This document shows positions 51,410 through 59,803 of a DNA stretch of 64,000 nucleotides, piece by piece. This DNA comes from Amnibacterium flavum (GTDB lineage Bacteria > Actinomycetota > Actinomycetes > Actinomycetales > Microbacteriaceae), in assembly GCF_003097495.1 (NCBI RefSeq), contig NZ_QEOP01000003.1, forward strand, positions 111,841 to 175,840, given 5' to 3'. The notes beneath the pieces were generated by a model. The model saw only the letters and a program-made list of their open reading frames with translations. It was not told where the DNA came from and did no database searches. Within the stretch, counting starts at the first letter, position 1; the number at the start of each line of letters is the position of its first letter. A program made the position numbers and the translations under genes.

Positions 51410-52387
51410 ATGGTGACAGCGCGCCCCGGGTCCGACGTCGAAGCCGACCCGATCGGTGCGGGCATGCTCGCCCTGGCGGTCGACCTCGGCGGCACGAAGG
51501 TCGAAGGGGCTCTCGTCGACGCCGGCGGAGCCCTCGTTCCCGGCTCGCGCGCGCGTCGCGCGACCGGACCCGACATCACCCGCGACGGATTGGCCGAGGC
51601 CATCACGCAGGTGGTGTCGGAGGCCCTCGCGAATGCCGGAGAGATCGTCGGGGTGGGCATCGGCAGCGCGGGACCGATCGACGTCCCCGGTGGAACGGTG
51701 CGCCCGCTGAACCTCCCCCGCGCGCAGGATCTCCCCATCGTCGAGATCGTCTCGCGGGCGGCGTCGGCGGCTCTCGGCCGCACTGTCCCGATCACGCTCG
51801 CGCTCGACGGCCTGTGCATCACCCTCGCCGAGCACTGGCTGGGGGCGGCGAGACACGTCGGATCGGCGCTCGGCATGGTCGTCTCGACGGGGGTCGGCGG
51901 CGGCATCGTCTCCCGGGGCGTGCCGGTCCGTGGCGGAACAGGCAACGCGGGCCACATCGGGCAGCTCGAGGTCGCCGGGTTCGCGCCGGACGACGTGCAC
52001 GGACTCGAGGCGACCGTCGAGCGGATCGCGAGCGGTCCGAACATCGTCCGGTGGGCGCGCGAGCAGGGCTGGGCGGGTTCGACCGGCGAGGATCTCGCCG
52101 CCTCGTACGCCGCTGGAGACCCCGTGGCCCGCTCGGCCGTGAGACGCAGTGCCTTCGCCGTCGGCGCGGCGATCGCCTCGGCGACGGCGCTGCTCGATAT
52201 CGACATCGTCGTCATCGGAGGCGGCTTCGCGCGCGTGTCGCCCGACTATCTCGAGCTCGTGCGCGAGGGTCGCGACCGCTTCGCCGCCTACCCCTTCATG
52301 GCCCGGGCGGACATCGTGCCTGCCGCCCTCGGAGCGGACAGTCCGTTGATCGGCGCTGCCGCTCTCGTCCTCCGAGCGGACGCCTGA
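51410..52387 (+). CDS. ROK-family sugar kinase
   Basis: A 325-residue ROK protein without the N-terminal helix-turn-helix of ROK repressors, hence a kinase. ATP motif 'LAVDLGGTKVEGALVDAGG', catalytic Asp in 'ITLALDGLCITLAEHWLGAARH' and the C-terminal 'IDIVVIGGGFARVS' are visible. The zinc/ROK signature 'GNAGHIGQLEVAGFAPDDVHGLEATVERIASG' lacks the usual CxCGxxGCxE cysteines, so it is a zinc-free ROK branch. Substrate could be glucose or an N-acetyl hexosamine. ATG 51410 is followed at once by a GTG; the box seven bases before the ATG supports it. Confidence 0.88.
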   Translation: MVTARPGSDVEADPIGAGMLALAVDLGGTKVEGALVDAGGALVPGSRARRATGPDITRDGLAEAITQVVSEALANAGEIVGVGIGSAGPIDVPGGTVRPLNLPRAQDLPIVEIVSRAASAALGRTVPITLALDGLCITLAEHWLGAARHVGSALGMVVSTGVGGGIVSRGVPVRGGTGNAGHIGQLEVAGFAPDDVHGLEATVERIASGPNIVRWAREQGWAGSTGEDLAASYAAGDPVARSAVRRSAFAVGAAIASATALLDIDIVVIGGGFARVSPDYLELVREGRDRFAAYPFMARADIVPAALGADSPLIGAAALVLRADA

Positions 52388-52432
52388 CCCGCAGCTCCTG
52401 ACCCCCGCCCCGGCGAGCGGGCGCTGACGCGA

Positions 52433-53662
52433 CTAGGCGCGCGCGTCGGCTGCGGCGATCTCATCCTCGACGTACCGGGGCCCCCGCAGCCGGAAGCCCG
52501 CGATGATCGCCGGCAACGACAGCACCAGCATGCCGATGAGCGGAACGGTGTATCCGCCCGACGCCTCGTGCAGCAGGCCGACGAGCAGCGGACCGAGCGA
52601 TCCGATCGTGTAACCGACGCCCTGGACGAATCCGCTGAGCGCGACGGAACCCGAGTGGGTGCGGCTGCGCAGCCCGATCAACGCGAGGGCGACCGGGAAC
52701 AGCATGGGACCGAGACCGGCCAGCAGCACCCAGAGCCAGGTGGCGGTCTGGGGTGCGAGGAGCAGACCGAGGTAGCCCGCCACGAAGAAGCCGACACCCG
52801 TGTAGATCAGCACCCCTACGTTGCGCAGCCGCGCCGCGAGGATGGGGACCACCAGGCTCGCGGGGAACCCGGCGAGTCCGTACAGCGACAGCAGCGCCCC
52901 GGCCGCGACGGGGTCGAGGGTCGTGCGCTCGGCGAGGATCTGCGGGAGCCAGGCGAAGGCCGCGTAGGCGCCGAAGCTCGACGTCGCCATGACGGCGGCC
53001 AACGACCAGGCCGTCGGAGATTTGCGCAGACTGGTCAGCAGGGTGGGTTCCGCCTCACCGAGCGACTCGTCGTCGCCTGATCGGTGCTGGCGCACAGCGA
53101 GAGCGATCCACGGCACCAGTGCGGTCACCCCGATGGAGGCCCACACTCCGAGCGCGAGTCGCCACCCGGCGGCGCTCGCGATCGGGGCGGCGAGCAGCGA
53201 CGGCACCGCCGTGCTCACCGACATGAGGGTCGTCACGACGGTCGTCAGCAGGCCGATACGGGTCGGGAAGTAGCGGCGCACAAGGGGCGGCATGAGCACG
53301 TTGCCGACGCCGGTGCCGATCAGGACGATGATGCTGCCCGCCACGAGCGTCCCGAATTCGGGCGCCACCGCGCGCAGCAGGTGGCCGGCGATCGAGGCGA
53401 TGATGGCGAAGACCATCGTTCGCTCGAGCCCGAGGCGGTGGACGATCGCGGGGGTCAGCAACGCGAAGATCGCGAATGCGACCGGCGGCAGCATGCCGAG
53501 GAGTCCGAGCCCGATGCTGCCGAACGGGATGTCGACGGCGATCTGGTCGGCGATCGGCGACACGACGGCGACGGCCGTTCGCAGGCCGAGGGCGGCGAGG
53601 ATGATGCCGGCGAGGGCGAGAAGCCGACCACCCGCGAGCCGTGCGGGGTCGGTTTCAGTCAC
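52433..53662 (-). CDS. MFS transporter, CynX/NimT type
   Basis: A 408-residue transporter with 12 membrane helices. The first helix motif 'ALAGIILAALGLRTAVAVVSPIADQI' is the hallmark of the CynX/NimT branch (cyanate and 2-nitroimidazole transport in E. coli). GTG 53662 is chosen because a TAGGCT box (minus strand, 53670-53675) ends seven bases before it; the frame extends further but without a start signal. The substrate is not predictable, and no cyanase or nitroimidazole genes are near. Confidence 0.88.
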   Translation of the reverse strand: MTETDPARLAGGRLLALAGIILAALGLRTAVAVVSPIADQIAVDIPFGSIGLGLLGMLPPVAFAIFALLTPAIVHRLGLERTMVFAIIASIAGHLLRAVAPEFGTLVAGSIIVLIGTGVGNVLMPPLVRRYFPTRIGLLTTVVTTLMSVSTAVPSLLAAPIASAAGWRLALGVWASIGVTALVPWIALAVRQHRSGDDESLGEAEPTLLTSLRKSPTAWSLAAVMATSSFGAYAAFAWLPQILAERTTLDPVAAGALLSLYGLAGFPASLVVPILAARLRNVGVLIYTGVGFFVAGYLGLLLAPQTATWLWVLLAGLGPMLFPVALALIGLRSRTHSGSVALSGFVQGVGYTIGSLGPLLVGLLHEASGGYTVPLIGMLVLSLPAIIAGFRLRGPRYVEDEIAAADARA

Positions 53663-53721
53663 TGACCCGAGCCTACCCGGGGACCGATCAGAACAGGGTG
53701 CCGCCACCCGTTCTGCGACGG

Positions 53722-54663
53722 TCAGTTCAGCAGATCCCGGATCTCGTCGACGTCGCGCCCCATCTGGTCGATGAGAGCGGGGACGCCCTCGAAGGCGACC
53801 ATGCCCCGGACGTGTTCGATGAACTCGATGTCGACGAGGTGACCGTACAGGTCCAGATCGGCGTCGAGCACGTACGCCTCGACCTGACGCTCGTGCACAT
53901 CGTCGAAGGTGGGATTTATGCCGATCGAGATCGCAGCGGGATGCCGGGACGTCCCGACGGCGTCGTGGTCGATGAGATATCCGGCGTAGACGCCCTCGGC
54001 GGGAACGAATCCGGTCGGCGGAGTCTCGAGATTGGCGGTCGGATAACCGAGTTCACGACCGCGTTTGAGGCCGTGGACCACATGGCCCCGAACCGACGGC
54101 GCTCGGCCCAGCATGGTCGTCGCGCCGCGGATGTCGCCTTGCGCGAGGAGTTCGCGGACCGCGCTCGATGAGACTCGGCGATCGTCGTCGCCCAGGATGT
54201 CGGGCACGACGACGACACCGAACCCGAGTTCGGCGCCGAGATCGCGGAGCGTGTCCGCCGTGCCGCGACCGCCGGCACCGAAGCGGAAGTCGGCCCCCAC
54301 GAGGACGACCCTCGCATCGAGTGCCTCCACGAGGGCGCTCTGCACGAAATCTCGGGCCGGGAGATGGGCGAACGCCTCGTCGAAGGTGACGACCAGCACG
54401 TCGTCGACCCCCGACTCGGCGAGCAGTTCGATCTTGCGGTCGAGCGCCACGAGGTTCGGCGGGCACTTCTCGGGCCGCAGCAGTGCGAGAGGGTTGCGGT
54501 CGAAGGTGACGGCGACGGAGCGCAGCGAGCGCTGCTCCGCCTCGGCGACCGCGGCGGTGAGGATCGCCCGGTGGCCGGTGTGGACGCCGTCGAACTTGCC
54601 GATCGTGACGACCGACGGCGCGCGGGCCGCACTGATGGCCGAGAGCGAGGTGTAGACGGTCAT
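53722..54663 (-). CDS. ribF: Bifunctional riboflavin kinase/FMN adenylyltransferase
   Basis: A 313-residue RibF. The N-terminal nucleotidyltransferase ('VVTIGKFDGVHTGHRAIL', then 'VLVGADFRFGAGGRGTADTL' and the 'VSSSAVRELLAQGDI' block) makes FAD. The C-terminal riboflavin kinase ('GRAPSVRGHVVHGLKRGRELGYPTANLET', 'GVYAGYLID', 'AISIGINPTFDD') makes FMN. The ATG overlaps the stop of the small membrane protein gene upstream (ATGA). In actinobacteria ribF commonly follows truB; here two small membrane genes lie between them. Confidence 0.95.
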   Translation of the reverse strand: MTVYTSLSAISAARAPSVVTIGKFDGVHTGHRAILTAAVAEAEQRSLRSVAVTFDRNPLALLRPEKCPPNLVALDRKIELLAESGVDDVLVVTFDEAFAHLPARDFVQSALVEALDARVVLVGADFRFGAGGRGTADTLRDLGAELGFGVVVVPDILGDDDRRVSSSAVRELLAQGDIRGATTMLGRAPSVRGHVVHGLKRGRELGYPTANLETPPTGFVPAEGVYAGYLIDHDAVGTSRHPAAISIGINPTFDDVHERQVEAYVLDADLDLYGHLVDIEFIEHVRGMVAFEGVPALIDQMGRDVDEIRDLLN

Positions 54664-55103
54664 CGCGCCCGCGGAATGACGACCCGGTGGTTGCGCCCGA
54701 GCCAGATGAGGCCGAGCACGGGCGTGATGACGGGGAAGAACAGGTATCCGGCGCCGTAGTACGACCAGACGGTGTCGCGCGGGAACAGCTCGGCGTCGAC
54801 GACGCTGAGCGTGCCGACGACGAGCACGAAGAGCAGTTCGAAGGAGATGGTGATCCAGGCGATCCGCTTCCAGACGGCGCCGGGCACGATGAGGGACAGC
54901 GTGGCCACGATGTAGACGACGGCAGCGAGCGCGGAGAGCGAGTAAGCGAATGGGGCCTCGGAGAAGTCGCGGAGGATCTGCACCGTCGATCGCCCTGTGG
55001 CCGCGAGGGCGAGGATCGCGTAGATCGCGACGAGGACGACGCCGATGCCGCTGACCCGCGTGCGAGCGGGAGGCGTCGTCTCGGAGGTAGCGGGTTCAGC
55101 CAT
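54660..55103 (-). CDS. Four-helix membrane protein between truB and ribF
   Basis: A 147-residue protein. Four hydrophobic segments ('VVLVAIYAILALAATG', 'YSLSALAAVVYIVATLSLIV', 'AWITISFELLFVLVVGTLSV', 'LFFPVITPVLGLIWLG') end in a basic tail. ATG 55103 is the only sensible start in a frame that is open further upstream. It overlaps ribF by four bases. I do not recognise a characterised family; such proteins often stand between truB and ribF in Microbacteriaceae. Confidence 0.78.
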   Translation of the reverse strand: MAEPATSETTPPARTRVSGIGVVLVAIYAILALAATGRSTVQILRDFSEAPFAYSLSALAAVVYIVATLSLIVPGAVWKRIAWITISFELLFVLVVGTLSVVDAELFPRDTVWSYYGAGYLFFPVITPVLGLIWLGRNHRVVIPRAR

Positions 55104-55141
55104 GGCAGATCCGATTATCCCAGTTCGCCGCTGCCCCCGGT

Positions 55142-55510
55142 TCACGCGCCCTGCACCGACCAGATGATCTGCATCCGGTACAGCATGATCGCGATCGAGA
55201 GACAGGCGACGCCCACCACGACCGTGCTCCAGCGGGTACGGTCGACGAGCGCCCAGGCGATCGCCCCTGCCGGGATAAGGATGGCGCTCAGCAGGTAGGC
55301 CCAGAATTCGTACGGATTGCCGCTCGGAGCGTTCCCCGCCGCGGGTGCCGCGATCGCGACGACGATCTGCGCGATGAGCAGGATCTCGACGAGGGCCGGA
55401 CCTGCGAGCGTCAGGTCGGACGGTCTGCGCCCGATGAGGCCGAGTACGAGCGCGAGCAGCCCGGCCGCGACGGCGACGACGACCTGAGCGATGGTGAACC
55501 ATTCGATCAT
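55142..55510 (-). CDS. Four-helix membrane protein overlapping truB
   Basis: A 122-residue protein with four helices ('WFTIAQVVVAVAAGLLALVLGLIG', 'LVEILLIAQIVVAIAAP', 'FWAYLLSAILIPAGAIAWALV', 'TVVVGVACLSIAIMLYRM'). The ATG overlaps the truB stop by four bases. Unknown function; together with the next gene it forms a coupled pair in the truB-ribF transcript. Confidence 0.8.
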   Translation of the reverse strand: MIEWFTIAQVVVAVAAGLLALVLGLIGRRPSDLTLAGPALVEILLIAQIVVAIAAPAAGNAPSGNPYEFWAYLLSAILIPAGAIAWALVDRTRWSTVVVGVACLSIAIMLYRMQIIWSVQGA

Positions 55511-56463
55511 GCGTTCGGCGCCTCTCGCGGGAATCCGGTGACGACGGTCGCGATGCCGCCCGCGACCCCGACGAGCGCGACGAGATCGCCGGCAGGACCG
55601 ACCGCGGCGACCGGTGATCCGTCGGCGGCGTCGACGGGGACCTTCTTGCCGTTGCCGAGGTCGGTGGCCTGCGTGCCGTCGAGGTCGATCGTGGCGAAGA
55701 GTCGGGCCGCGGCGCGCGCGGGCGGGATGAGATCGGCCATGGGCCGGTCGCTCTGCATCAGCTCGTCGAGTGGCGTCGCGTCGGCGACGGCGAACGGGCC
55801 GACGCGGGTGCGCCGCAGCGCGGTGAGATGACCTCCGACGCCGAGGGCGGCACCCAGGTCGCGGGCGAGCGCGCGGATGTAGGTGCCCGACGAGCAGTCG
55901 ACCCTCACGTCGAGGTCGACGGCACCCGCGGGCGCTCCGGCGGGGTCGTCGCGTCGGGCGAGCACGGTGAAGTCGGCGATCGTGACACCGCGAGCGGCGA
56001 GCACGACCTCTTCGCCGGCGCGTACCCGGGCGTAGCTGCGCTGCCCGTCGACCTTGATGGCGCTCACCGAGCTCGGCACCTGGGAGATCTCCCCCGTCAG
56101 ATCGTCGACGGCGCTCGCGATGGCCTCATCGCTGATCGACGCGGCGGGGACGGCCTCGGCGAGCGCCTCCCCCTCGCGATCGTCGGTGGTCGTCGACTGG
56201 CCGAGCCGGATCGTGGCCAGGTACTGCTTGTCGAGGCCGACGAAATAGGTGAGCAGGCGGGTCGCGGACCCGATGCCCGCGACCAGCAGCCCGGTCGCCA
56301 TCGGGTCGAGGGTGCCCGCGTGGCCGACCTTGCGCGTGCCCGCCGCTCGTCGGACCCGGGCGACGACGCCGTGACTCGTGAGGCCCTCCGGCTTGTCGAC
56401 CAGGAGGATGCCCACCGGCGCCGCGGTGGCGCTCGTCTGCGATCGGGATTCCTGCGCAGACAT
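55507..56463 (-). CDS. truB: tRNA pseudouridine-55 synthase
   Basis: A 318-residue TruB that isomerises U55 in the T-loop of tRNAs. The catalytic Asp53 lies in 'VGHAGTLDPMATGLL'. The N-terminal 'GILLVDKPEGLTSHGVVARVRR' and 'CSSGTYIRALARDLGAALG' are signature blocks, followed by a C-terminal PUA-like segment. The ATG is six bases after TAGTCT (minus strand, 56470-56475), so it probably heads a leaderless truB - membrane proteins - ribF operon. Confidence 0.94.
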   Translation of the reverse strand: MSAQESRSQTSATAAPVGILLVDKPEGLTSHGVVARVRRAAGTRKVGHAGTLDPMATGLLVAGIGSATRLLTYFVGLDKQYLATIRLGQSTTTDDREGEALAEAVPAASISDEAIASAVDDLTGEISQVPSSVSAIKVDGQRSYARVRAGEEVVLAARGVTIADFTVLARRDDPAGAPAGAVDLDVRVDCSSGTYIRALARDLGAALGVGGHLTALRRTRVGPFAVADATPLDELMQSDRPMADLIPPARAAARLFATIDLDGTQATDLGNGKKVPVDAADGSPVAAVGPAGDLVALVGVAGGIATVVTGFPREAPNA

Positions 56464-56555
56464 GCTCTAAGACTACCGACGCGCACGGGACCCGGCGCCC
56501 GCTCGGAGAGCGTCGGGGACCTGTCGCCTGCATGCTCTCGGTCTAGGGTTGGCGC

Positions 56556-57533
56556 GTGAGAATCGGAGTCGTCGGGGCCGGCGCGATCGGCGGCACCCTC
56601 GCCGCGCTGCTCGACCGGGCGGGCCACGAGGTCACCGTCTCAGTCCGCGGGCCGGCCCTCGAGATCATCGCCGAGCGCGGCATCCGTCTGACCGGCGGGT
56701 GGGGTCACCACACCGCTCACGTCTCGGTGGGCGCGCACCTCGGGACTCGGCAGGACCTGACGATCTTCGCGACGAAGGCACCCGACCTCGACGATGCCGT
56801 GGCGGCGAACCGCTCCGCGATCGGCGACAGCGTCCTCGTCGTCCGCAACGGACTCGGAGCTCGCGCGGCAGTGCAGCGGATGCTCGGCGACGACGCCGCT
56901 CACGTCTTCGGCGGTCTGGCCGTCTTCGCCGCGACGACGGACGGCGAGGGGGCGATCAGGGTCACCTCCCCCGGTCCGCTCTATTTGGGTGGAGGCGACG
57001 GGCTCGGCGAGCTGGTGGACGTTCTCCGCCAGGCTCTTCCGACCGTCGAGCTCGCCGATCTGGAGGGTGCGGAGTGGTCGAAGCTGCTCGTCAACCAGGT
57101 CAATGCGCTTCCGGCGATCACCGGGCTCAGCGTCCAGGAGACCATCGCCGATCCGAAGCTGCGGCGGGTGCTCGTGCGGAGCATGCGGGAGGCGATCGGC
57201 ATCGCGCGGGCGAACGGAGTCCGCTTCGCTGAGCTGCAGGGCCTCAGCGACCGTCTGCTCCGGGTGATCCGCGCGGCACCGCTGCCTGTCGCGGAGCTGC
57301 TTCCTCGCCGCATGGCGAAGCGGATGGGGTCGGTGCCGAACCAGGGTTCCACGCTGCAGAGCATCCGGCGCGGTCGCCCGACCGAGGTCGACTGGCTGAA
57401 CGGTGCCGTCGTCGAGGCCGCTGCGGCCGCGGGGCGGACCGCGCCGATCAACGCAGCCCTCGTCGCCATGGTGCACGAGGTCGAGAAGACGGGCTCCTTC
57501 CTCACCGCGGACGACGTGGCGGCACGGGTCTAG
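56556..57533 (+). CDS. panE: Ketopantoate reductase (PanE/ApbA) family protein
   Basis: A 325-residue NADP-dependent reductase. The N-terminal GxGxxG 'IGVVGAGAIGGTLAALLDRAGHEVTVSVRG' and the catalytic Lys in 'EWSKLLVNQVNALPAITGLS' are as in PanE. 'PNQGSTLQSIRRGRPTEVDWLNGAVVEAA' carries the substrate-binding Ser/Glu pair. It may make pantoate for coenzyme A, although many paralogues reduce other 2-oxo acids, and no panB or panC is near. GTG 56556 follows TAGGGT by six bases (leaderless). The next gene starts nine bases after its stop. Confidence 0.85.
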   Translation: MRIGVVGAGAIGGTLAALLDRAGHEVTVSVRGPALEIIAERGIRLTGGWGHHTAHVSVGAHLGTRQDLTIFATKAPDLDDAVAANRSAIGDSVLVVRNGLGARAAVQRMLGDDAAHVFGGLAVFAATTDGEGAIRVTSPGPLYLGGGDGLGELVDVLRQALPTVELADLEGAEWSKLLVNQVNALPAITGLSVQETIADPKLRRVLVRSMREAIGIARANGVRFAELQGLSDRLLRVIRAAPLPVAELLPRRMAKRMGSVPNQGSTLQSIRRGRPTEVDWLNGAVVEAAAAAGRTAPINAALVAMVHEVEKTGSFLTADDVAARV

Positions 57534-57542
57534 GGCGCGGTA

Positions 57543-58175
57543 ATGCAGACATCGACCCCGATCCCCGGCGACCCGTGGCCGCACGACATGGTGATCACGA
57601 TCGACGAGTATCCCTCCTCGCTGCTCGACCTGCTCTGGCTGCGGGAAGCGCTTGGGCTCCACCCGGAAGGGGACGACCTTCCGCCGCTGCTCATCGAGAC
57701 CCCGGATCGTGTCATCGACGACCAGGCGGACACCGCCGTGTGGGAAACGGCATGGCCCGGCGTGTGGGACGCCGTCGTGCGTCACTCGGCGCGGATCCCG
57801 GACCCCGAGATCTTCACCGCCCTTCAGGCCTCCGCCGATGCCTCCCCCGAACGCGCCGATCTGCTCCGGCAGCTGATCGGACCGTCCTGGTCCGATCAGT
57901 TCGGGACGGCGGCATTCGGCGCGGAGCACAGCTCGTGGTCGGCAGCTCAGCGCCGATCGCCCCGTTCACGACCCCTCCCGTACGACAGGCAGCCGGAACG
58001 GGTCTGCCTCGATGCCCTCGTCCCCGCCTGGCGGGCGGGACTCACGAAGGTGGTGACCATCCCCTGCCGCGGCACTCACACCCGCCGCATCGGCGACAAC
58101 GCGCTCCTGATGACGGCATCGACGCGGGAGGACCCGGAAGGCTACCGGTTAGCGCTCCGGTCGTTCGCAGCCTGA
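57543..58175 (+). CDS. Hypothetical protein, 210 residues
   Basis: A soluble, Trp/Pro-rich protein. Notable blocks are 'VITIDEYPSSLLDLLWLREALGL', 'TAVWETAWPGVWDAVVRHSA' and a C-terminal 'LVPAWRAGLTKVVTIPCRGTHTRRIGDNALLMTASTREDPEGY', which looks like a conserved core with His, Thr and Arg. No named domain recognised. It follows the PanE-like gene by nine bases and is presumably co-transcribed. Function unknown. Confidence 0.65.
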   Translation: MQTSTPIPGDPWPHDMVITIDEYPSSLLDLLWLREALGLHPEGDDLPPLLIETPDRVIDDQADTAVWETAWPGVWDAVVRHSARIPDPEIFTALQASADASPERADLLRQLIGPSWSDQFGTAAFGAEHSSWSAAQRRSPRSRPLPYDRQPERVCLDALVPAWRAGLTKVVTIPCRGTHTRRIGDNALLMTASTREDPEGYRLALRSFAA

Positions 58176-58191
58176 AACGGAGGTCGGTTCC

Positions 58192-58235
58192 GCTCGGTCA
58201 CCGAGCAGCACCGAGCAGCACCGAGCGATGCTCGG
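58192..58235. repeat. Decamer direct repeat forming alternative hairpins
   Basis: CACCGAGCAG occurs at 58199-58208 and 58209-58218, then a partial third copy at 58219-58227. The preceding GCTCGGT pairs with the first copy (58192-58206), and the third copy pairs with GCTCGG (58221-58235). Either hairpin may form. The site is between two convergent genes and may act as a terminator. Confidence 0.6.
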
Positions 58236-58269
58236 TCTCCGCTCCGGAGCCGACGTGACCCCGGAGTCG

Positions 58270-58779
58270 TCAGCAGCTGTCGGCGAAGGTGCGGCGCGGG
58301 TGTTCGGGGTCCGTGTTGTCGACGTTCGAGGTCGCACGCACGCGTGGGGCGCGCTGACGCTCGTAGCGGGCCTGCTCGTCGGACAGATCGCGCGGACCCG
58401 TCTCCGCCGACTCGGGCAGTGCGAGCCAGATCGTGTAGGCGAACGCGCTCAGCAGCTGCTCGGAGTGCAGCCGCGTGCCGTCCACGACGAGGATCGCCGA
58501 CCCCTGGTCGTCGAACGGCGGCCGACCGGCCCGGAACGGCTCGATCGCATCCGCCCGGACCGCCGCGGCCGTCGGGTCGTCATCGGCGTCGGCCGTCGCC
58601 CGGTAGGCGGTCTCGCCGCGCTCACGAAGCGCGGAGGCCAACTCGTCGGCGAAGGCCGCCTGACCCGCGCCCGGCACGCCGTCGACGCCCACCACGGCGC
58701 GGCCGCCCCGGTAGTTGTGCAGAATCTCGTCCGCGAACTCGCCGATCACATCGGCCCTCGCGGCAGCCCATCTCGCCAT
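58270..58779 (-). CDS. Uridine-kinase-like P-loop protein with degenerate Walker A
   Basis: A 169-residue protein resembling the nucleoside-kinase/uridine-kinase-like family common in actinobacteria. The expected Walker A reads GVPGAGQA (residues 34-41): the catalytic Lys is Gln40 and the following Ser/Thr is Ala41. 'AILVVDGTRLHSEQLLSAFAYTIWLALPESAE' retains the Walker-B-like region. The frame is open further upstream, but ATG 58779 begins the homologous region. It is probably unable to bind ATP in the normal way, so it is a pseudokinase or a decaying gene. Confidence 0.72.
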   Translation of the reverse strand: MARWAAARADVIGEFADEILHNYRGGRAVVGVDGVPGAGQAAFADELASALRERGETAYRATADADDDPTAAAVRADAIEPFRAGRPPFDDQGSAILVVDGTRLHSEQLLSAFAYTIWLALPESAETGPRDLSDEQARYERQRAPRVRATSNVDNTDPEHPRRTFADSC

Positions 58780-58833
58780 GCCTGCAACTCTAGGCACGGT
58801 TGGAGCGCACCGGGGCGTGTCTAGAGTGATCCG

Positions 58834-59709
58834 GTGACGGTCAGGAACGAGCTCGCCGAGCGGATCGTCCCCTGGTTCGCGGAGAACAGCCGCGATCTGC
58901 CGTGGCGACGACCCGGCTTCAGCGCGTGGGGCACGCTCGTCAGCGAGTTCATGCTGCAGCAGACCCCTGTCGCGCGCGTCGTGCCGCGTCTGCTCGAGTG
59001 GCTCGAGCGCTGGCCGACTCCCGCCGACCTCGCCGCGGAGACACCGGGCGAGGCGGTGCGCGCCTGGGGACGGCTCGGCTACCCGCGTCGAGCGCTGGCC
59101 CTGCACGGATGCGCGGTCGCGATCGCCGCCCGGCACGGCAATCGGGTGCCGGAGGACGTCGAGGATCTGCTCGCCCTCCCCGGCGTCGGGCCGTACACGG
59201 CGCGGGCGGTGGCAGCATTCGCCTACGGTCACCGCCATCCCGTCGTCGACACCAACGTGCGCCGGGTGCTCGCGCGAGCGGTCGCAGGCCAGGCCGAACC
59301 GGGCCCGCCGTCGACGAGACGCGACCTCGAGGCGATGTCCGAGCATCTCCCCCACGAACGCGACACCGCGCGGTCATTCAACGCGGGGATGATGGAGCTC
59401 GGCGCCATCGTCTGCACCGCCCGGGCGCCGCGCTGCGAGGAGTGCCCTCTCGCGGATGTCTGCGTCTGGCGTCTCAGCGGATATCCCGACTACCTCGGCG
59501 CGCGGAAGGCACCGCAGAAGAAGTACGAGGGGTCGGACCGGCAGGCTCGCGGACAGGTCCTGGCTCGACTGCGCGATGTGCCCCATCCGCTGCAGCGTGC
59601 CGAATTCGCCCGCGACATCGAGGACGAGGCGGTCCTCGACCGCATCCTCGCCGGGCTGCTCAGGGATCGCCTCGTCGTCGAATCCCGCGGTCGCTACTCG
59701 CTGCCCTGA
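58834..59709 (+). CDS. mutY: A/G-specific adenine DNA glycosylase
   Basis: A 291-residue MutY that removes adenine mispaired with 8-oxoguanine. The helix-hairpin-helix is 'LPGVGPYTARAVAAFA'. Catalytic Glu38 (SEFMLQQT) and Asp139 (VDTNVRR) are present. The [4Fe-4S] cluster is Cys194-x6-Cys201-x2-Cys204-x5-Cys210. It lacks the C-terminal NUDIX-like 8-oxoG recognition domain of E. coli MutY (about 350 residues), having instead a short winged-helix-like end. Short MutY proteins are common in actinobacteria. GTG 58834 lies six bases after TAGAGT (leaderless). Confidence 0.93.
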   Translation: MTVRNELAERIVPWFAENSRDLPWRRPGFSAWGTLVSEFMLQQTPVARVVPRLLEWLERWPTPADLAAETPGEAVRAWGRLGYPRRALALHGCAVAIAARHGNRVPEDVEDLLALPGVGPYTARAVAAFAYGHRHPVVDTNVRRVLARAVAGQAEPGPPSTRRDLEAMSEHLPHERDTARSFNAGMMELGAIVCTARAPRCEECPLADVCVWRLSGYPDYLGARKAPQKKYEGSDRQARGQVLARLRDVPHPLQRAEFARDIEDEAVLDRILAGLLRDRLVVESRGRYSLP

Positions 59710-59803
59710 ACGGCGGAACGCCGCACCGGACGGTAGAACGGTCATTCCATCTGCTCGGCGTGCCAGCCGGTCCGAACATGGCTCCGCCGATATCCTCGCC
59801 CGC

